A stretch of DNA of 63,999 nucleotides from an uncultured Clostridia bacterium (lineage in GTDB: Bacteria > Bacillota > Clostridia > Peptostreptococcales > Acidaminobacteraceae). The notes under the pieces were generated by a model, which saw nothing but the letters and a program-made list of their open reading frames with translations, did no database searches and was not told the DNA's origin. The translations under genes and the position numbers were made by a program. Below, piece by piece: positions 17,191-27,009 of this stretch (its first letter is position 1; each line of letters starts with the position of its first letter). The DNA lies in assembly GCA_927417275.1 (NCBI GenBank), contig CAKMJV010000026.1, positions 1 to 63,999 of the forward strand, given 5' to 3'.

Positions 17191-17289
17191 GTTTCCTCCA
17201 ACGTACCAGTTGTGCGATTTTCATAAGAATGAACTCATTGAAGTATTATACCAAAAAAAATAATTAAAACACGGTTTTTCATTAAAAAT

Positions 17290-17318
17290 TTGAAAAACTT
17301 AATATCTAAAGCTATAAT
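17290..17318 (+). promoter_or_regulatory. sigma-A type promoter for rluD-pyrR
   Basis: TTGAAA at 17290-17295 and TATAAT at 17313-17318, spacing 17. Confidence 0.85.
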
Positions 17319-17339
17319 AGAATAACACGAGGTGAAACG

Positions 17340-18813
<1,474 letters not shown>

Positions 18814-18815
18814 GA

Positions 18816-18864
18816 ATAGGACTTGCGTGTCGACGTTGTCAACATGCAAGTCCTATATTTTTTA
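18816..18864. terminator. terminator between convergent pyrR and chemoreceptor genes
   Basis: A 15-base arm beginning ATAGGACTTGC pairs with ACATGCAAGTCCTAT (18842-18856), then ATTTTTTATA follows. It is strong on the plus strand and overlaps the 3' end of the minus-strand gene. Confidence 0.85.
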
Positions 18865-20466
18865 TAGTGTAATGTCTAATAACAGGATGCCCACAATCTT
18901 TTGATCCTTAATGAGTGGGGTAGACAATGAAATACAATAGTCATTTGAAAGAGAAGAGATATAGGGCTCAGATCGATAGTCTTTGCCCAAAAGCCCTTGT
19001 TTATAAAAAGGACGATGAGAGGCATCGACATTTGCTACACCCACATCATGAGAAAAAACGGTGGCTATGCCCTCTGTGTTTAATAAGGCAACCAATTCGT
19101 AATCTGCTGCATGTTTCTTTATAGCCGCGAGTGTAGACTGTGTGACTTCCTTTTGTTCAGATACGATTTGCTTTGCACTGTCTTTTAAATGTTTGAGTGC
19201 GTTTTGGATTTTCGTTTCTATGGCACTGCTTATTTTTAGACCTTTTTTATATTCGTTTACCACATCACCCAATGTATTTGAGATATCAAGTAGATGATCC
19301 AGAGCGTTTACGATGGTGCCTAAATTTGAGAACTGAACGTCGGTTAGCGCTGCGGTTTCTTCTACGTTTGCCGTTACTTCTTGACTTTCTTCCGAAATAT
19401 TCTTTATAAGATCGTACACTTCTTCAGTGGATTTTTTTTGTTGGTCAACAAGCCCAATGATTTGTTTGATGATGCCTATGGTGTCTTCAACCGATTCAAA
19501 ACTAATACTTAAAAGGCCTTTTGATTCATCGGCAAAGGCGACATTATCGTTAGCAAACTTCACTTCATCTGCAATTTTCAAGGTGATTTGTTCGGTTTTT
19601 TGCACGATGTCGTTAACGCGGCTGCTAATATCCTCAGAGGAGTGATTAGACTGCTCAGCAAGTTTTCGCACTTCATCTGCGACCACTGCAAAACCTCTGC
19701 CAGCATCTCCTGCGCGCGCGGCCTCTATAGATGCATTGAGTGCCAATAGGTTCGTTTGAGATGAAATACCACTGATGATGTTTACGATATCGATAATTTT
19801 ATGCATTTCTTCTCTCAGTGCTGCGACTTCTTTAGAAACGCGATTGTTACGATCTGCACTTAGCTTCATACGATCGATAAGTTCCAGTGTGTTTTGATTG
19901 TTCATATCCAAATTTGCTTTCATCACTTCTGCGATGCTATGGGCAACTTCAGATTGCTCTGTAACATGATTCATGTTTTGACGCATTTGATTCGCATCCT
20001 GTTGCATATCCAATGATTCTTTAGACATGTTGTCTATGGCTTGAGAAATCTCATTTACATTTGAAGAGACCGAACCAAAAGAACGCTCCATATCATCGCC
20101 GGATCTTTTAAGTTTCTCGATGAGATTAAGTAGTTTTTCAGAAGTGGTTAACATTTTCCCGATTACCGTCTTCGTGTTTTTATTTGTGCGAGTGACTGTA
20201 TCTGAAAGTACGATGAAGTCAGATGAAACGCGTTTGCTTAGTACAGCAGTCACATCGCCATTGCCTATTTTTTCTAAGTAATCATTAACCAGACGAATCT
20301 GCTTTTTTAAGTATAAGGTGAATAATAAGGACAATATTAATGAAAGGACGAATATCATAGGGATTAAGATCATTTGATCCAATTCTAGATACAACAAAAC
20401 ACTCATCGCTACGGAAAAGAGTATGGCAAAGATAAATACGCGTAAGGTTAAAGACTTAAACTTCAT
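18862..20466 (-). CDS. methyl-accepting chemotaxis protein with C-terminal Cache-like domain
   Basis: A 534-aa chemoreceptor. Two membrane helices (about residues 10-27 and 32-53) are joined by only a few residues, so there is almost no extracellular domain. A HAMP-like linker and long coiled coil follow. The signalling hairpin tip is clear at about 227-273 ([20 protein letters not shown], then [15 protein letters not shown]). The last 80 residues (455-534) are not MCP-like: HRPFYKQ, SEPYIS and [16 protein letters not shown] match the distal part of Cache/PDC sensor domains. The sensor therefore appears cytoplasmic and C-terminal. AAAGGGG precedes ATG 20466. No other chemotaxis genes are nearby. 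Confidence 0.88.
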   Translation of the reverse strand: MKFKSLTLRVFIFAILFSVAMSVLLYLELDQMILIPMIFVLSLILSLLFTLYLKKQIRLVNDYLEKIGNGDVTAVLSKRVSSDFIVLSDTVTRTNKNTKTVIGKMLTTSEKLLNLIEKLKRSGDDMERSFGSVSSNVNEISQAIDNMSKESLDMQQDANQMRQNMNHVTEQSEVAHSIAEVMKANLDMNNQNTLELIDRMKLSADRNNRVSKEVAALREEMHKIIDIVNIISGISSQTNLLALNASIEAARAGDAGRGFAVVADEVRKLAEQSNHSSEDISSRVNDIVQKTEQITLKIADEVKFANDNVAFADESKGLLSISFESVEDTIGIIKQIIGLVDQQKKSTEEVYDLIKNISEESQEVTANVEETAALTDVQFSNLGTIVNALDHLLDISNTLGDVVNEYKKGLKISSAIETKIQNALKHLKDSAKQIVSEQKEVTQSTLAAIKKHAADYELVALLNTEGIATVFSHDVGVANVDASHRPFYKQGLLGKDYRSEPYISSLSNDYCISLSTPLIKDQKIVGILLLDITL

Positions 20467-20578
20467 ATAATACACCCCTTTAATATATTTGATTCATAAT
20501 TATTACAAATAATTAATTGAGTCTATTTTAACATGGTTTTAATTTTTTCGCACGAATAAGTTTTGTCATTATAAATAA

Positions 20579-20609
20579 AAACCACCTTCAATATTTATTG
20601 AAGGTGGTT
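20579..20609 (-). terminator. minus-strand terminator after the HdeD-like gene
   Basis: On the minus strand AACCACCTTCAATA and its complement form a near-perfect 13-bp stem with a short loop, followed by TTTTTATTTATA. It separates the HdeD-like gene from the chemoreceptor gene. Confidence 0.87.
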
Positions 20610-20622
20610 GGTGGATTCCATT

Positions 20623-21228
20623 TTATAATTCTTTGTACTCAATCTCTTCAACTTCATCTTCATCAATCTTAACGATAATGCGTTCTTTTGATACTTGCTG
20701 ATTTGCATCAGGTGATTTTGAAGAATAGGTGTAGAAAAACGACTGTTTGGTTAAACTGCTGCCTAAGAAAATGAGTATAATGCCTAAGAGAACGATTATG
20801 ATGCCTATAATTAATATGACGGTTGAAAGTGCTGCTTTCGTATTTATAATGGCAAAGACGCCTAATAGCATCAAACCAATCGAAGAGATTAATGTCCGTT
20901 CACTAGAAGTTTTGAATTTCGAAAAAGTTAAAAACAAGCCATTCACACCACTAACTAAGCAAACCAGACCGATTAAAAACAAAACATACTCTGGTCTTGC
21001 AAATGCATAAAAACCGATGAATACGATAATCAGACTTGTAAACAAAGAGACTTTGCTTTTCAGAACCAGTGAAAATGAGACGGCAGCAAAACCTAAAATT
21101 AAAAAGAGCATGGTAATAATTCTAATGGCTAAAACGCCAATCACCGTTGGAAATGCTACAAAAAACAATCCAATGATGGATATAAACAAACCGAATAATT
21201 GTATAGCGTTTAATTTTTTCGTAAGCAT
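20623..21228 (-). CDS. HdeD/DUF308-like membrane protein
   Basis: A 201-aa protein with six hydrophobic helices in three hairpins (about residues 9-27, 33-53, 62-78, 80-102, 112-127, 133-156), the repeated pattern of the HdeD/DUF308 family. A hydrophilic cytoplasmic tail of about 45 residues ends in a very acidic stretch (DEDEVEEIEYKEL). HdeD proteins are associated with acid stress in enterobacteria; the role in Firmicutes is unknown. The ribosome site is weak (GGTGA). It appears to be a single-gene unit with its own terminator. Confidence 0.7.
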   Translation of the reverse strand: MLTKKLNAIQLFGLFISIIGLFFVAFPTVIGVLAIRIITMLFLILGFAAVSFSLVLKSKVSLFTSLIIVFIGFYAFARPEYVLFLIGLVCLVSGVNGLFLTFSKFKTSSERTLISSIGLMLLGVFAIINTKAALSTVILIIGIIIVLLGIILIFLGSSLTKQSFFYTYSSKSPDANQQVSKERIIVKIDEDEVEEIEYKEL

Positions 21229-21345
21229 TATGTCACCATTCCTATTGATTTTAATTCTCCAAAACTAAATGTCTTAATTAAAAGTATAATTTAAATATAT
21301 GAATAAAGTTTAAACAAAACACAACATTTATCATTTATATGAAAC

Positions 21346-22107
21346 TTAAAAGCCTATCGTATAGACGAGATCACTGTACTCTATGCGTTTTTTTATGATT
21401 TCCATTTGAAATAAATGGTTCATAACACGCATTAATTTTTCTTCATCAGGCACTTGAACATCCACGTTTTCAAATAGGTTGACTTGAATATCTCTTGCGA
21501 TTTGTTGGTCGTCATCGATGAGAACCAGCAAGTTAAAATCGTAGCCTTTGGAACTTATTTTTTCTATGATTTGATGCTTGGTTGAATCAAAGTTTGCAGA
21601 TTCGATAACGATTAAATCCACCAGTCCATCTTGTAGGGCTGCAAGTCTTTCAAGGGGTCTAGACATATGAATTTGCTTAATGTTTCTTTGATTAATGAGG
21701 ATCGCACTTATGTGGTCATCAAAACTTGCGACGCTTTTAAAATCACCACTACTGTCGATTTTTGAGATGAGAAAATAATCTACTTTTAGTGAGGCGATGG
21801 CCTTTGCACCACCCAGTGACTGGTGATGTGCGATAAAATCAAAAGGATTTATTAAGAATGCATCCAGTTTTTGTTCGTAGAGTGCTTTTAGAAGTGCACT
21901 TTCATCTTCATAGTAAACAACGAGAATCTCCCTAGAAAGGATTTTTTCTAGGGATTTGGTATCAATAGTTAACTGCGTCGTGTACCGCGTTATTCCGATG
22001 GTAAAGGGCTTTTTTTCGTTTCTAAGCCAAAGGGTATTTGCATAGATAGCCAGACAACTCAATGCAAGTATAAAAAGACTGAGTAGCCAAAGGCGAGATG
22101 ATTTCAT
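21346..22107 (-). CDS. membrane-anchored periplasmic-binding-protein-like protein
   Basis: A 253-aa protein of no recognised family. One hydrophobic segment at residues 5-25 (LWLLSLFILALSC) forms a signal anchor, or possibly a poor lipobox at the Cys. The remaining 225 residues alternate strands and helices, and LLKALYEQKLDAFLINPFDF resembles the ligand-binding core of PhnD/SBP-type proteins. There are no permease or ATPase genes nearby. The gene starts 14 bases after rqcH; GGAG lies inside an earlier in-frame ATG (22119) and six bases before ATG 22107, so the latter is chosen. It is probably co-transcribed with rqcH. Function unknown. Confidence 0.65.
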   Translation of the reverse strand: MKSSRLWLLSLFILALSCLAIYANTLWLRNEKKPFTIGITRYTTQLTIDTKSLEKILSREILVVYYEDESALLKALYEQKLDAFLINPFDFIAHHQSLGGAKAIASLKVDYFLISKIDSSGDFKSVASFDDHISAILINQRNIKQIHMSRPLERLAALQDGLVDLIVIESANFDSTKHQIIEKISSKGYDFNLLVLIDDDQQIARDIQVNLFENVDVQVPDEEKLMRVMNHLFQMEIIKKRIEYSDLVYTIGF

Positions 22108-22121
22108 ATAAAACTCCATAA

Positions 22122-23873
22122 TTAGTGATGCTCAAGTTTGCTCACAGTTTCAAAATTTGGCGTTACGAACAGCGTGCGGTTTCCTACATAAATAACCATG
22201 CCTGGCTTTGCACCTGAGGGTTTTGACACATTTTTTATCAACGTGTAATCCACCGGGACATTGCTTGAATCTTTAGCCTTAGAAAAGTAAGCAGCGATAA
22301 TGGCGGCTTCTGTAAGCGCTGTTTCACTGGCTTCTTTGCCTTCGGTTCGTATAATCACATGTGAACCAGGAATGTCTTTAGTATGGAGCCATATATCCTT
22401 ATTTGATGCAATCTTTAATGTAATTTGATCATTTTGAAGGTTGCTTTTTCCCACCAAGATTTCAAAGCCATCCGATGAAAGATAACGTCTATAGGTTTGC
22501 TTTGGTATTTTTGCTTGTTTTTTAACTTGCCGACCTTTTAAATAACCTTGTGTTATAAGTTCTTCACGTATTTCACTCACAATTTTAGAATCATCACTCT
22601 GATTTAAATGCGTCATCACATGTTCGAGGTAATCGACGTCGGATTTTGTTTCTTTAATTTGCAGTTTCAGTTCTATAACCGCGTGTTTTAACTTGTTGTA
22701 TTTTTTAAAATAGTTTTGGACATTTTCGATGGGTTCTAAGCGGGTATTCAGTTCAATATCGCGTTCGACGGGTGGGTCCACATAATAATCGAGTACGGTG
22801 ATTCGGTTCATGCCCTTGCTCATTTGATAGAGATTAGCAAGCAACAGTTCACCCATAATCCGCGATTCATCTGCATTCTCTGCAGCCATAAGTTCGATGT
22901 TTTGCTTTGCTAATTTCGTGGTATAACGTTCAATCCGTTGGTTCAATGTTTTTTTCAGCGCATTGCTTTTTTGATGCATTTTTAATTCGTGATTTGACCG
23001 TGCATAAAAGGCGTCCAGCGCCTCATACAACTTTGGATAAGATACAGTTTCAAGACTTAAGTCGACGTTTTTCATGAAATAAACGATTTTAGGCAGACCG
23101 TTTGATTGATTATAGATGTAACCATGATCTTGCGTGTCGCTTAATGGCTGTTCTAATGCTTTGATGTTATCAACCAGTTGTGTTAGGGTTTCAATGGATA
23201 CATCGCCACACTTCATATCTGGTGCAAGCCCCATTTGATTACACAAATACTTAGAGAGAAGAGGGCTAAATCCTTCAATTTGAGCATATATTGATTTATA
23301 AAGCATCGTGTCAGGTGATGCATCTCTAAGGCATTTTATCAGCTGTTCATGGGTATCGGCAAGGGTGCATTTTGATCGTTCTAAAAAGTGGTATTTAAAG
23401 CCCGGGAGCAACGTTCTAACTCGGCTCATATCAGGCGTTATACGTTTGATACAGTCGATGATGGTGAAATCTTCTTTGGTTAATATGATGTTTGAATGCT
23501 TACCCATAATCTCGATAATGAGTTTTTTGAGTTCAGGTTCGCCAAAATCGTTTTTAGATTCGATTTCCAATAGGACGACACGCTCATATCCCATCTGTTC
23601 AATCGTATGGATCCTGCCACTGGTTAAGTGCTTCCGAAGGAGCATACAGAACATCGGTGGTGATTGGGGGTTTTCTTTTTTTGATTCTGAGAGCGTAAAG
23701 TAGGGCATAGAAGATTCTACAGAAATAAAAAAAGTCATATTTTTATGAAGTCCACGAACAGTCAGTGTCAATTCATCTTTTTCAGGTTGAAATACTTTAT
23801 CTATACGCCCACCAACGAGCATCGTTTTGAGTTCGTCAACTAAATGATGTATTAAAAGACCATCGAATGCCAT
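22122..23873 (-). CDS. rqcH: RqcH (Rqc2/NFACT) ribosome quality-control protein
   Basis: A 583-aa NFACT protein. RqcH binds obstructed 50S subunits and recruits tRNA-Ala to add alanine tails to stalled chains; older annotations call it FbpA. The N-terminal NFACT-N domain spans about residues 1-200 (MAFDGLLIHHLVDEL, PPMFCMLLRKHL). Helix-hairpin and coiled-coil regions span 200-430, and the C-terminal NFACT-R domain (450-575) contains SSDGFEILVGKSN, DIWLHTKDIPGSHVII and KPSGAKPGMVIY. AAGGAGG precedes the ATG, and a good promoter lies upstream, divergent from yicC. Confidence 0.95.
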   Translation of the reverse strand: MAFDGLLIHHLVDELKTMLVGGRIDKVFQPEKDELTLTVRGLHKNMTFFISVESSMPYFTLSESKKENPQSPPMFCMLLRKHLTSGRIHTIEQMGYERVVLLEIESKNDFGEPELKKLIIEIMGKHSNIILTKEDFTIIDCIKRITPDMSRVRTLLPGFKYHFLERSKCTLADTHEQLIKCLRDASPDTMLYKSIYAQIEGFSPLLSKYLCNQMGLAPDMKCGDVSIETLTQLVDNIKALEQPLSDTQDHGYIYNQSNGLPKIVYFMKNVDLSLETVSYPKLYEALDAFYARSNHELKMHQKSNALKKTLNQRIERYTTKLAKQNIELMAAENADESRIMGELLLANLYQMSKGMNRITVLDYYVDPPVERDIELNTRLEPIENVQNYFKKYNKLKHAVIELKLQIKETKSDVDYLEHVMTHLNQSDDSKIVSEIREELITQGYLKGRQVKKQAKIPKQTYRRYLSSDGFEILVGKSNLQNDQITLKIASNKDIWLHTKDIPGSHVIIRTEGKEASETALTEAAIIAAYFSKAKDSSNVPVDYTLIKNVSKPSGAKPGMVIYVGNRTLFVTPNFETVSKLEHH

Positions 23874-23910
23874 AGTGACCTCCTTGAGGTTTAAATTTTA
23901 TAACGTTAAA

Positions 23911-23939
23911 AGTATACCATTAAACAAACGTTACATCAA
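23911..23939 (-). promoter_or_regulatory. sigma-A type promoter for rqcH
   Basis: On the minus strand TTGATG and TATACT are 17 bases apart, about 40 bases upstream of the rqcH start. Confidence 0.8.
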
Positions 23940-23944
23940 TTCGC

Positions 23945-23974
23945 TTGAATAAAAGAAATGATATGTGCTATAAT
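23945..23974 (+). promoter_or_regulatory. sigma-A type promoter for yicC-gmk-rpoZ-coaBC
   Basis: TTGAAT and TATAAT are 18 bases apart, with an extended -10 (TGC directly before TATAAT). It is divergent from the rqcH promoter. Confidence 0.85.
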
Positions 23975-24004
23975 TTAATGATGTATAGAGATATGGAGGT
24001 AAAC

Positions 24005-24889
24005 ATGATTTATAGCATGACTGGCTTCGGTCGCGGAGAGTTCTCCAATGAAGCGTTTGATGTGACATTGGAAATAAAATCTGTGAACAATAGATATTGC
24101 GACATCATCGTAAAGATGCCCAAAAAACTTAATGTTTTTGAAGACCGAATCAAAAATAAGATTAAAACAAAACTATCAAGAGGGCGTATCGATGTCTATA
24201 TAAATCTTGAAGAAAAAGCTTATGATAATTATGAAGTACTTCCTAATTTTGAAATTTTAGATAAGTATGTGAAGACCTATCAAGAGATTCAACAAAGATA
24301 CGGTTTAAAAGAAGAACTTAGTTTATCTCTACTCACGCGTATTTCAGAAGGCATTAATGTATCCTATTTGGAGCGTGGCGAAGATGAATTTTGGATGTCC
24401 ATTGAACCTGCTTTAGAGATCGCGATCACAAAAATATTAGAAATGAGAGCGCAAGAAGGCCTTCAACTTAAGAATGACATCTTTACAAAAATAGACAGTA
24501 TTAAAACCAAACTGGTTCAAATAGAACGCTACGCACCAAAAATCATCGAAGCTTACCGTTTGAAAACGAGAGATCGAATCGCTGAACTCTTGTTACAGAT
24601 GAATGCTGAAATAGATGAGATGCGCTTGGCAAATGAAATCGCTCTTTATGCAGACAAAACAAACATAAATGAAGAAATCGTGAGAATCTACTCGCATCTG
24701 GATCAGATGCATCAAATCTTGAGCCTTGATGAACCCGTTGGTAGAAAATTAGATTTTCTCGTCCAAGAACTCAATCGTGAAATAAACACCATTGGTTCAA
24801 AATCACCCGATATTGACGTTTCCAATTTAGTCATTGACTTAAAAAGTGACATTGAACAAATTCGTGAGCAAATTCAAAACATTGAGTAA
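24005..24889 (+). CDS. yicC: YicC family endoribonuclease
   Basis: A 294-aa YicC/YloC protein; members are RNA endonucleases acting in mRNA turnover. The N-terminal signature MIYSMTGFGRGEF and EIKSVNNRYCDI are intact, and the C-terminal DUF1732 part contains RLANEIALYADKTNINEEIVR and GRKLDFLVQELNREINTIGSK. GGAGG precedes ATG 24005; an earlier ATG at 23945 lies in the promoter and is not credible. It is followed by gmk after 11 bases, the conserved yloC-gmk-rpoZ-coaBC-priA order. Confidence 0.95.
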   Translation: MIYSMTGFGRGEFSNEAFDVTLEIKSVNNRYCDIIVKMPKKLNVFEDRIKNKIKTKLSRGRIDVYINLEEKAYDNYEVLPNFEILDKYVKTYQEIQQRYGLKEELSLSLLTRISEGINVSYLERGEDEFWMSIEPALEIAITKILEMRAQEGLQLKNDIFTKIDSIKTKLVQIERYAPKIIEAYRLKTRDRIAELLLQMNAEIDEMRLANEIALYADKTNINEEIVRIYSHLDQMHQILSLDEPVGRKLDFLVQELNREINTIGSKSPDIDVSNLVIDLKSDIEQIREQIQNIE

Positions 24890-24900
24890 AGGGAGTATTT

Positions 24901-25524
24901 ATGAATCACAAGGGTTTATTGATTATCGTTTCTGGACCATCAGGTGCAGGCAAAGGGACCATCTGTAAAGAATTATTAAGCAGAGATCAAAGTGTACTCG
25001 TATCCGTTTCTGCTACAACTAGAACGCCGAGAAATGGTGAAGTTGATGGCGAGAGTTATCATTTTATGAATCGGGAAACTTTTTTGTCAATGATTGACGA
25101 AGGTGGTTTTTTAGAATATGCTTGCGTATACGATAACTATTATGGCACACCTAAGCAATTTGTAATCGATCAAATTTCTGCGGGTAGAAATGTGTTGTTA
25201 GAAATCGATATTCAAGGTGCACTGCAAGTAAAAAAGAAGTATCCTGAAGGGGTTTTTGTATTTGTACTACCACCCTCTATGAAGACGTTAAAGTCGCGCA
25301 TTGAAGGCAGGGGTTCAGAAACACCAGAAAGTCTAAACAAAAGACTTTCAAGTGCCTTTACAGAGATAGAATACATTAAGAATTACGATTATTTTTTAGT
25401 AAATGATACCGTATGTCATGCAACCGATTTATTACAAGCAATTATTACTGCCGAAAAATGTCGCGTTGATGCAGACATCGAAGAAATTGTGAGTCGATTT
25501 AAGGAGGAAACGAAAAATGCTTAA
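24901..25524 (+). CDS. gmk: guanylate kinase
   Basis: Phosphorylates GMP to GDP using ATP. The 207-aa protein has the P-loop SGPSGAGKGT at residues 10-19, the GMP-binding TTRTPRNGEVDGESYHF near 39-55, and the lid segment RIEGRGSETPESLNKRL near 138. The 3' end overlaps rpoZ by 8 bases and carries its ribosome site (AAGGAGG), so the two are translationally coupled. Confidence 0.97.
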   Translation: MNHKGLLIIVSGPSGAGKGTICKELLSRDQSVLVSVSATTRTPRNGEVDGESYHFMNRETFLSMIDEGGFLEYACVYDNYYGTPKQFVIDQISAGRNVLLEIDIQGALQVKKKYPEGVFVFVLPPSMKTLKSRIEGRGSETPESLNKRLSSAFTEIEYIKNYDYFLVNDTVCHATDLLQAIITAEKCRVDADIEEIVSRFKEETKNA

Positions 25525-25729
25525 CCCATCTATTGATGAATTGGTCAAAAAAGTAGGAAACAGATATGCATTATGTATTTTAGCAGCAAAGCGTGCACGA
25601 TTTATTATTAATGGTGACGATGATTCTATCGATTTTGATATCGATAAACCTTTATCAATTGCAATAGAAGAAATTATGTCAGACGAAGTTACTGTAAATA
25701 TTCCTGAGGAGCCGCTAGACCGTATATAG
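25517..25729 (+). CDS. rpoZ: RNA polymerase omega subunit
   Basis: A 70-aa omega subunit, which helps assemble beta' into RNA polymerase. The conserved core is PSIDELVKKVGNRYALCILAAKRAR at residues 4-28, followed by the KPLSIAIEEI segment. The short acidic tail is normal for Firmicutes. It sits in the standard place between gmk and coaBC. Confidence 0.95.
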   Translation: MLNPSIDELVKKVGNRYALCILAAKRARFIINGDDDSIDFDIDKPLSIAIEEIMSDEVTVNIPEEPLDRI

Positions 25730-25743
25730 GGGAAGGTGTTCTT

Positions 25744-26931
25744 ATGTTAAATGGTAAAAATATAGTTGTGGGTGTTACAGGTGGAATTGCAGCCTATAAG
25801 GCGGCTGATGTTGTGAGCCGATTAAAGAAACTCGGTGCAAATGTCTATGTCATAATGACAGAACATAGTACAAAGTTTATTCAGCCATTAACGTTTCAAT
25901 CCATTTCTCAAAATTATGTGGTGACGGATATGTTTGAAGACCCTAAAACTTGGGATGTTGAACATATTTCACTTGCCAAACGCGCGGATTGTTTTTTGAT
26001 CGTTCCGGCAACGGCGAATATCGTCGGAAAAGTTGCACATGGTATAGCTGATGACATGCTAACCACTACGCTTATGGCGACGGTTGCGCCTGTATTTTTT
26101 GCATTGGCCATGAATACAAAAATGTATGAAAATCCAATTTTTAAAAATAATGTTGCCACTTTGGAACGCTATGGTTATCATATGATTTTACCGGAATCTG
26201 GGAGACTCGCATGCGGTGATGTCGGTGCAGGTAAATTAGCAGATCCAGAACACATCGTACAAGCAGTGGTCGCTTATTTGTCACGTGAGAGACGCATGAC
26301 TGGAAAACGCGTGCTTGTGACAGCAGGCCCGACCAGAGAACCTATTGATCCAGTAAGGTATATCACCAACCACTCAAGTGGTAAAATGGGATATGCCATC
26401 GCAACAGAAGCCCTTAATGAAGGGGCAGAAGTGATTTTGATCAGTGGTCCCACTGGTTTAACACCACCACCAAATGCTACATTTATCGCTGTAGAAAGCA
26501 CACAAGACATGTATGATGCGGTTATGGCACATTTAGATGTGGATGTTATCATTAAAGCGGCTGCACCTGCTGACTATAAAGCACAGTCAATTAGTGACCA
26601 AAAAATAAAAAAAGAATCGGAAGATTTAACGCTTTCATTTGTTAAGAATCAAGACATACTAAAAGCAGTAGGCAAAATTAAGACACATCAGATTTTGGTT
26701 GGTTTTGCAGCAGAAACAACGGATGTTGAAGCACATGCTAAAAAGAAATTACTGGAAAAGAACTTGGATTTTATCGTTGCAAATGACGTGACAGTAGAAG
26801 GTGCAGGTTTTAATGGAGACACAAATATCGTTACTTTATTTGAAAAAGAGGGACATAGTACCTCTTATGAATGCCTTCATAAAAATGAGGTTGCTCGCAT
26901 TATATTAGATAAAGTAATTGAACGTTTTTAA
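25744..26931 (+). CDS. coaBC: bifunctional phosphopantothenoylcysteine decarboxylase/synthetase
   Basis: Two steps of coenzyme A synthesis. The 395-aa protein begins with the flavin-dependent CoaC domain (VGVTGGIAAYKAADVV near residue 9, catalytic His in VEHISLAKRAD near 78, ALAMNTKMYENP near 118). The CoaB domain begins near 185 (RVLVTAGPTREPIDPVR, then NHSSGKMGYAIA) and includes KIKKESEDLTL. CoaD, two steps later, is at 43143. A stem-loop follows the stop. Confidence 0.96.
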   Translation: MLNGKNIVVGVTGGIAAYKAADVVSRLKKLGANVYVIMTEHSTKFIQPLTFQSISQNYVVTDMFEDPKTWDVEHISLAKRADCFLIVPATANIVGKVAHGIADDMLTTTLMATVAPVFFALAMNTKMYENPIFKNNVATLERYGYHMILPESGRLACGDVGAGKLADPEHIVQAVVAYLSRERRMTGKRVLVTAGPTREPIDPVRYITNHSSGKMGYAIATEALNEGAEVILISGPTGLTPPPNATFIAVESTQDMYDAVMAHLDVDVIIKAAAPADYKAQSISDQKIKKESEDLTLSFVKNQDILKAVGKIKTHQILVGFAAETTDVEAHAKKKLLEKNLDFIVANDVTVEGAGFNGDTNIVTLFEKEGHSTSYECLHKNEVARIILDKVIERF

Positions 26932-26938
26932 GTGATAT

Positions 26939-26980
26939 AAAACCCTAGACTGATTGGTTGACAAGCAGCCTAGGGTTTTG
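26939..26980 (+). terminator. stem-loop after coaBC
   Basis: AAAACCCTAG pairs with CTAGGGTTTT around a 21-base loop that contains a short CTG/CAG stem. The T tract is part of the stem, and the hairpin could act in both directions. It lies just before the priA start region. Confidence 0.65.
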
Positions 26981-27009
26981 TGATTATGTATATAATAAAG
27001 GGGAAATAC

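Noticed and set aside
20476..20575. Possible flagellar-type (sigma-D/28) promoter before the chemoreceptor
   Set aside because: No TAAA-N15-GCCGATAT-like pair was found; only a TAAAAT -10-like box without a good -35.
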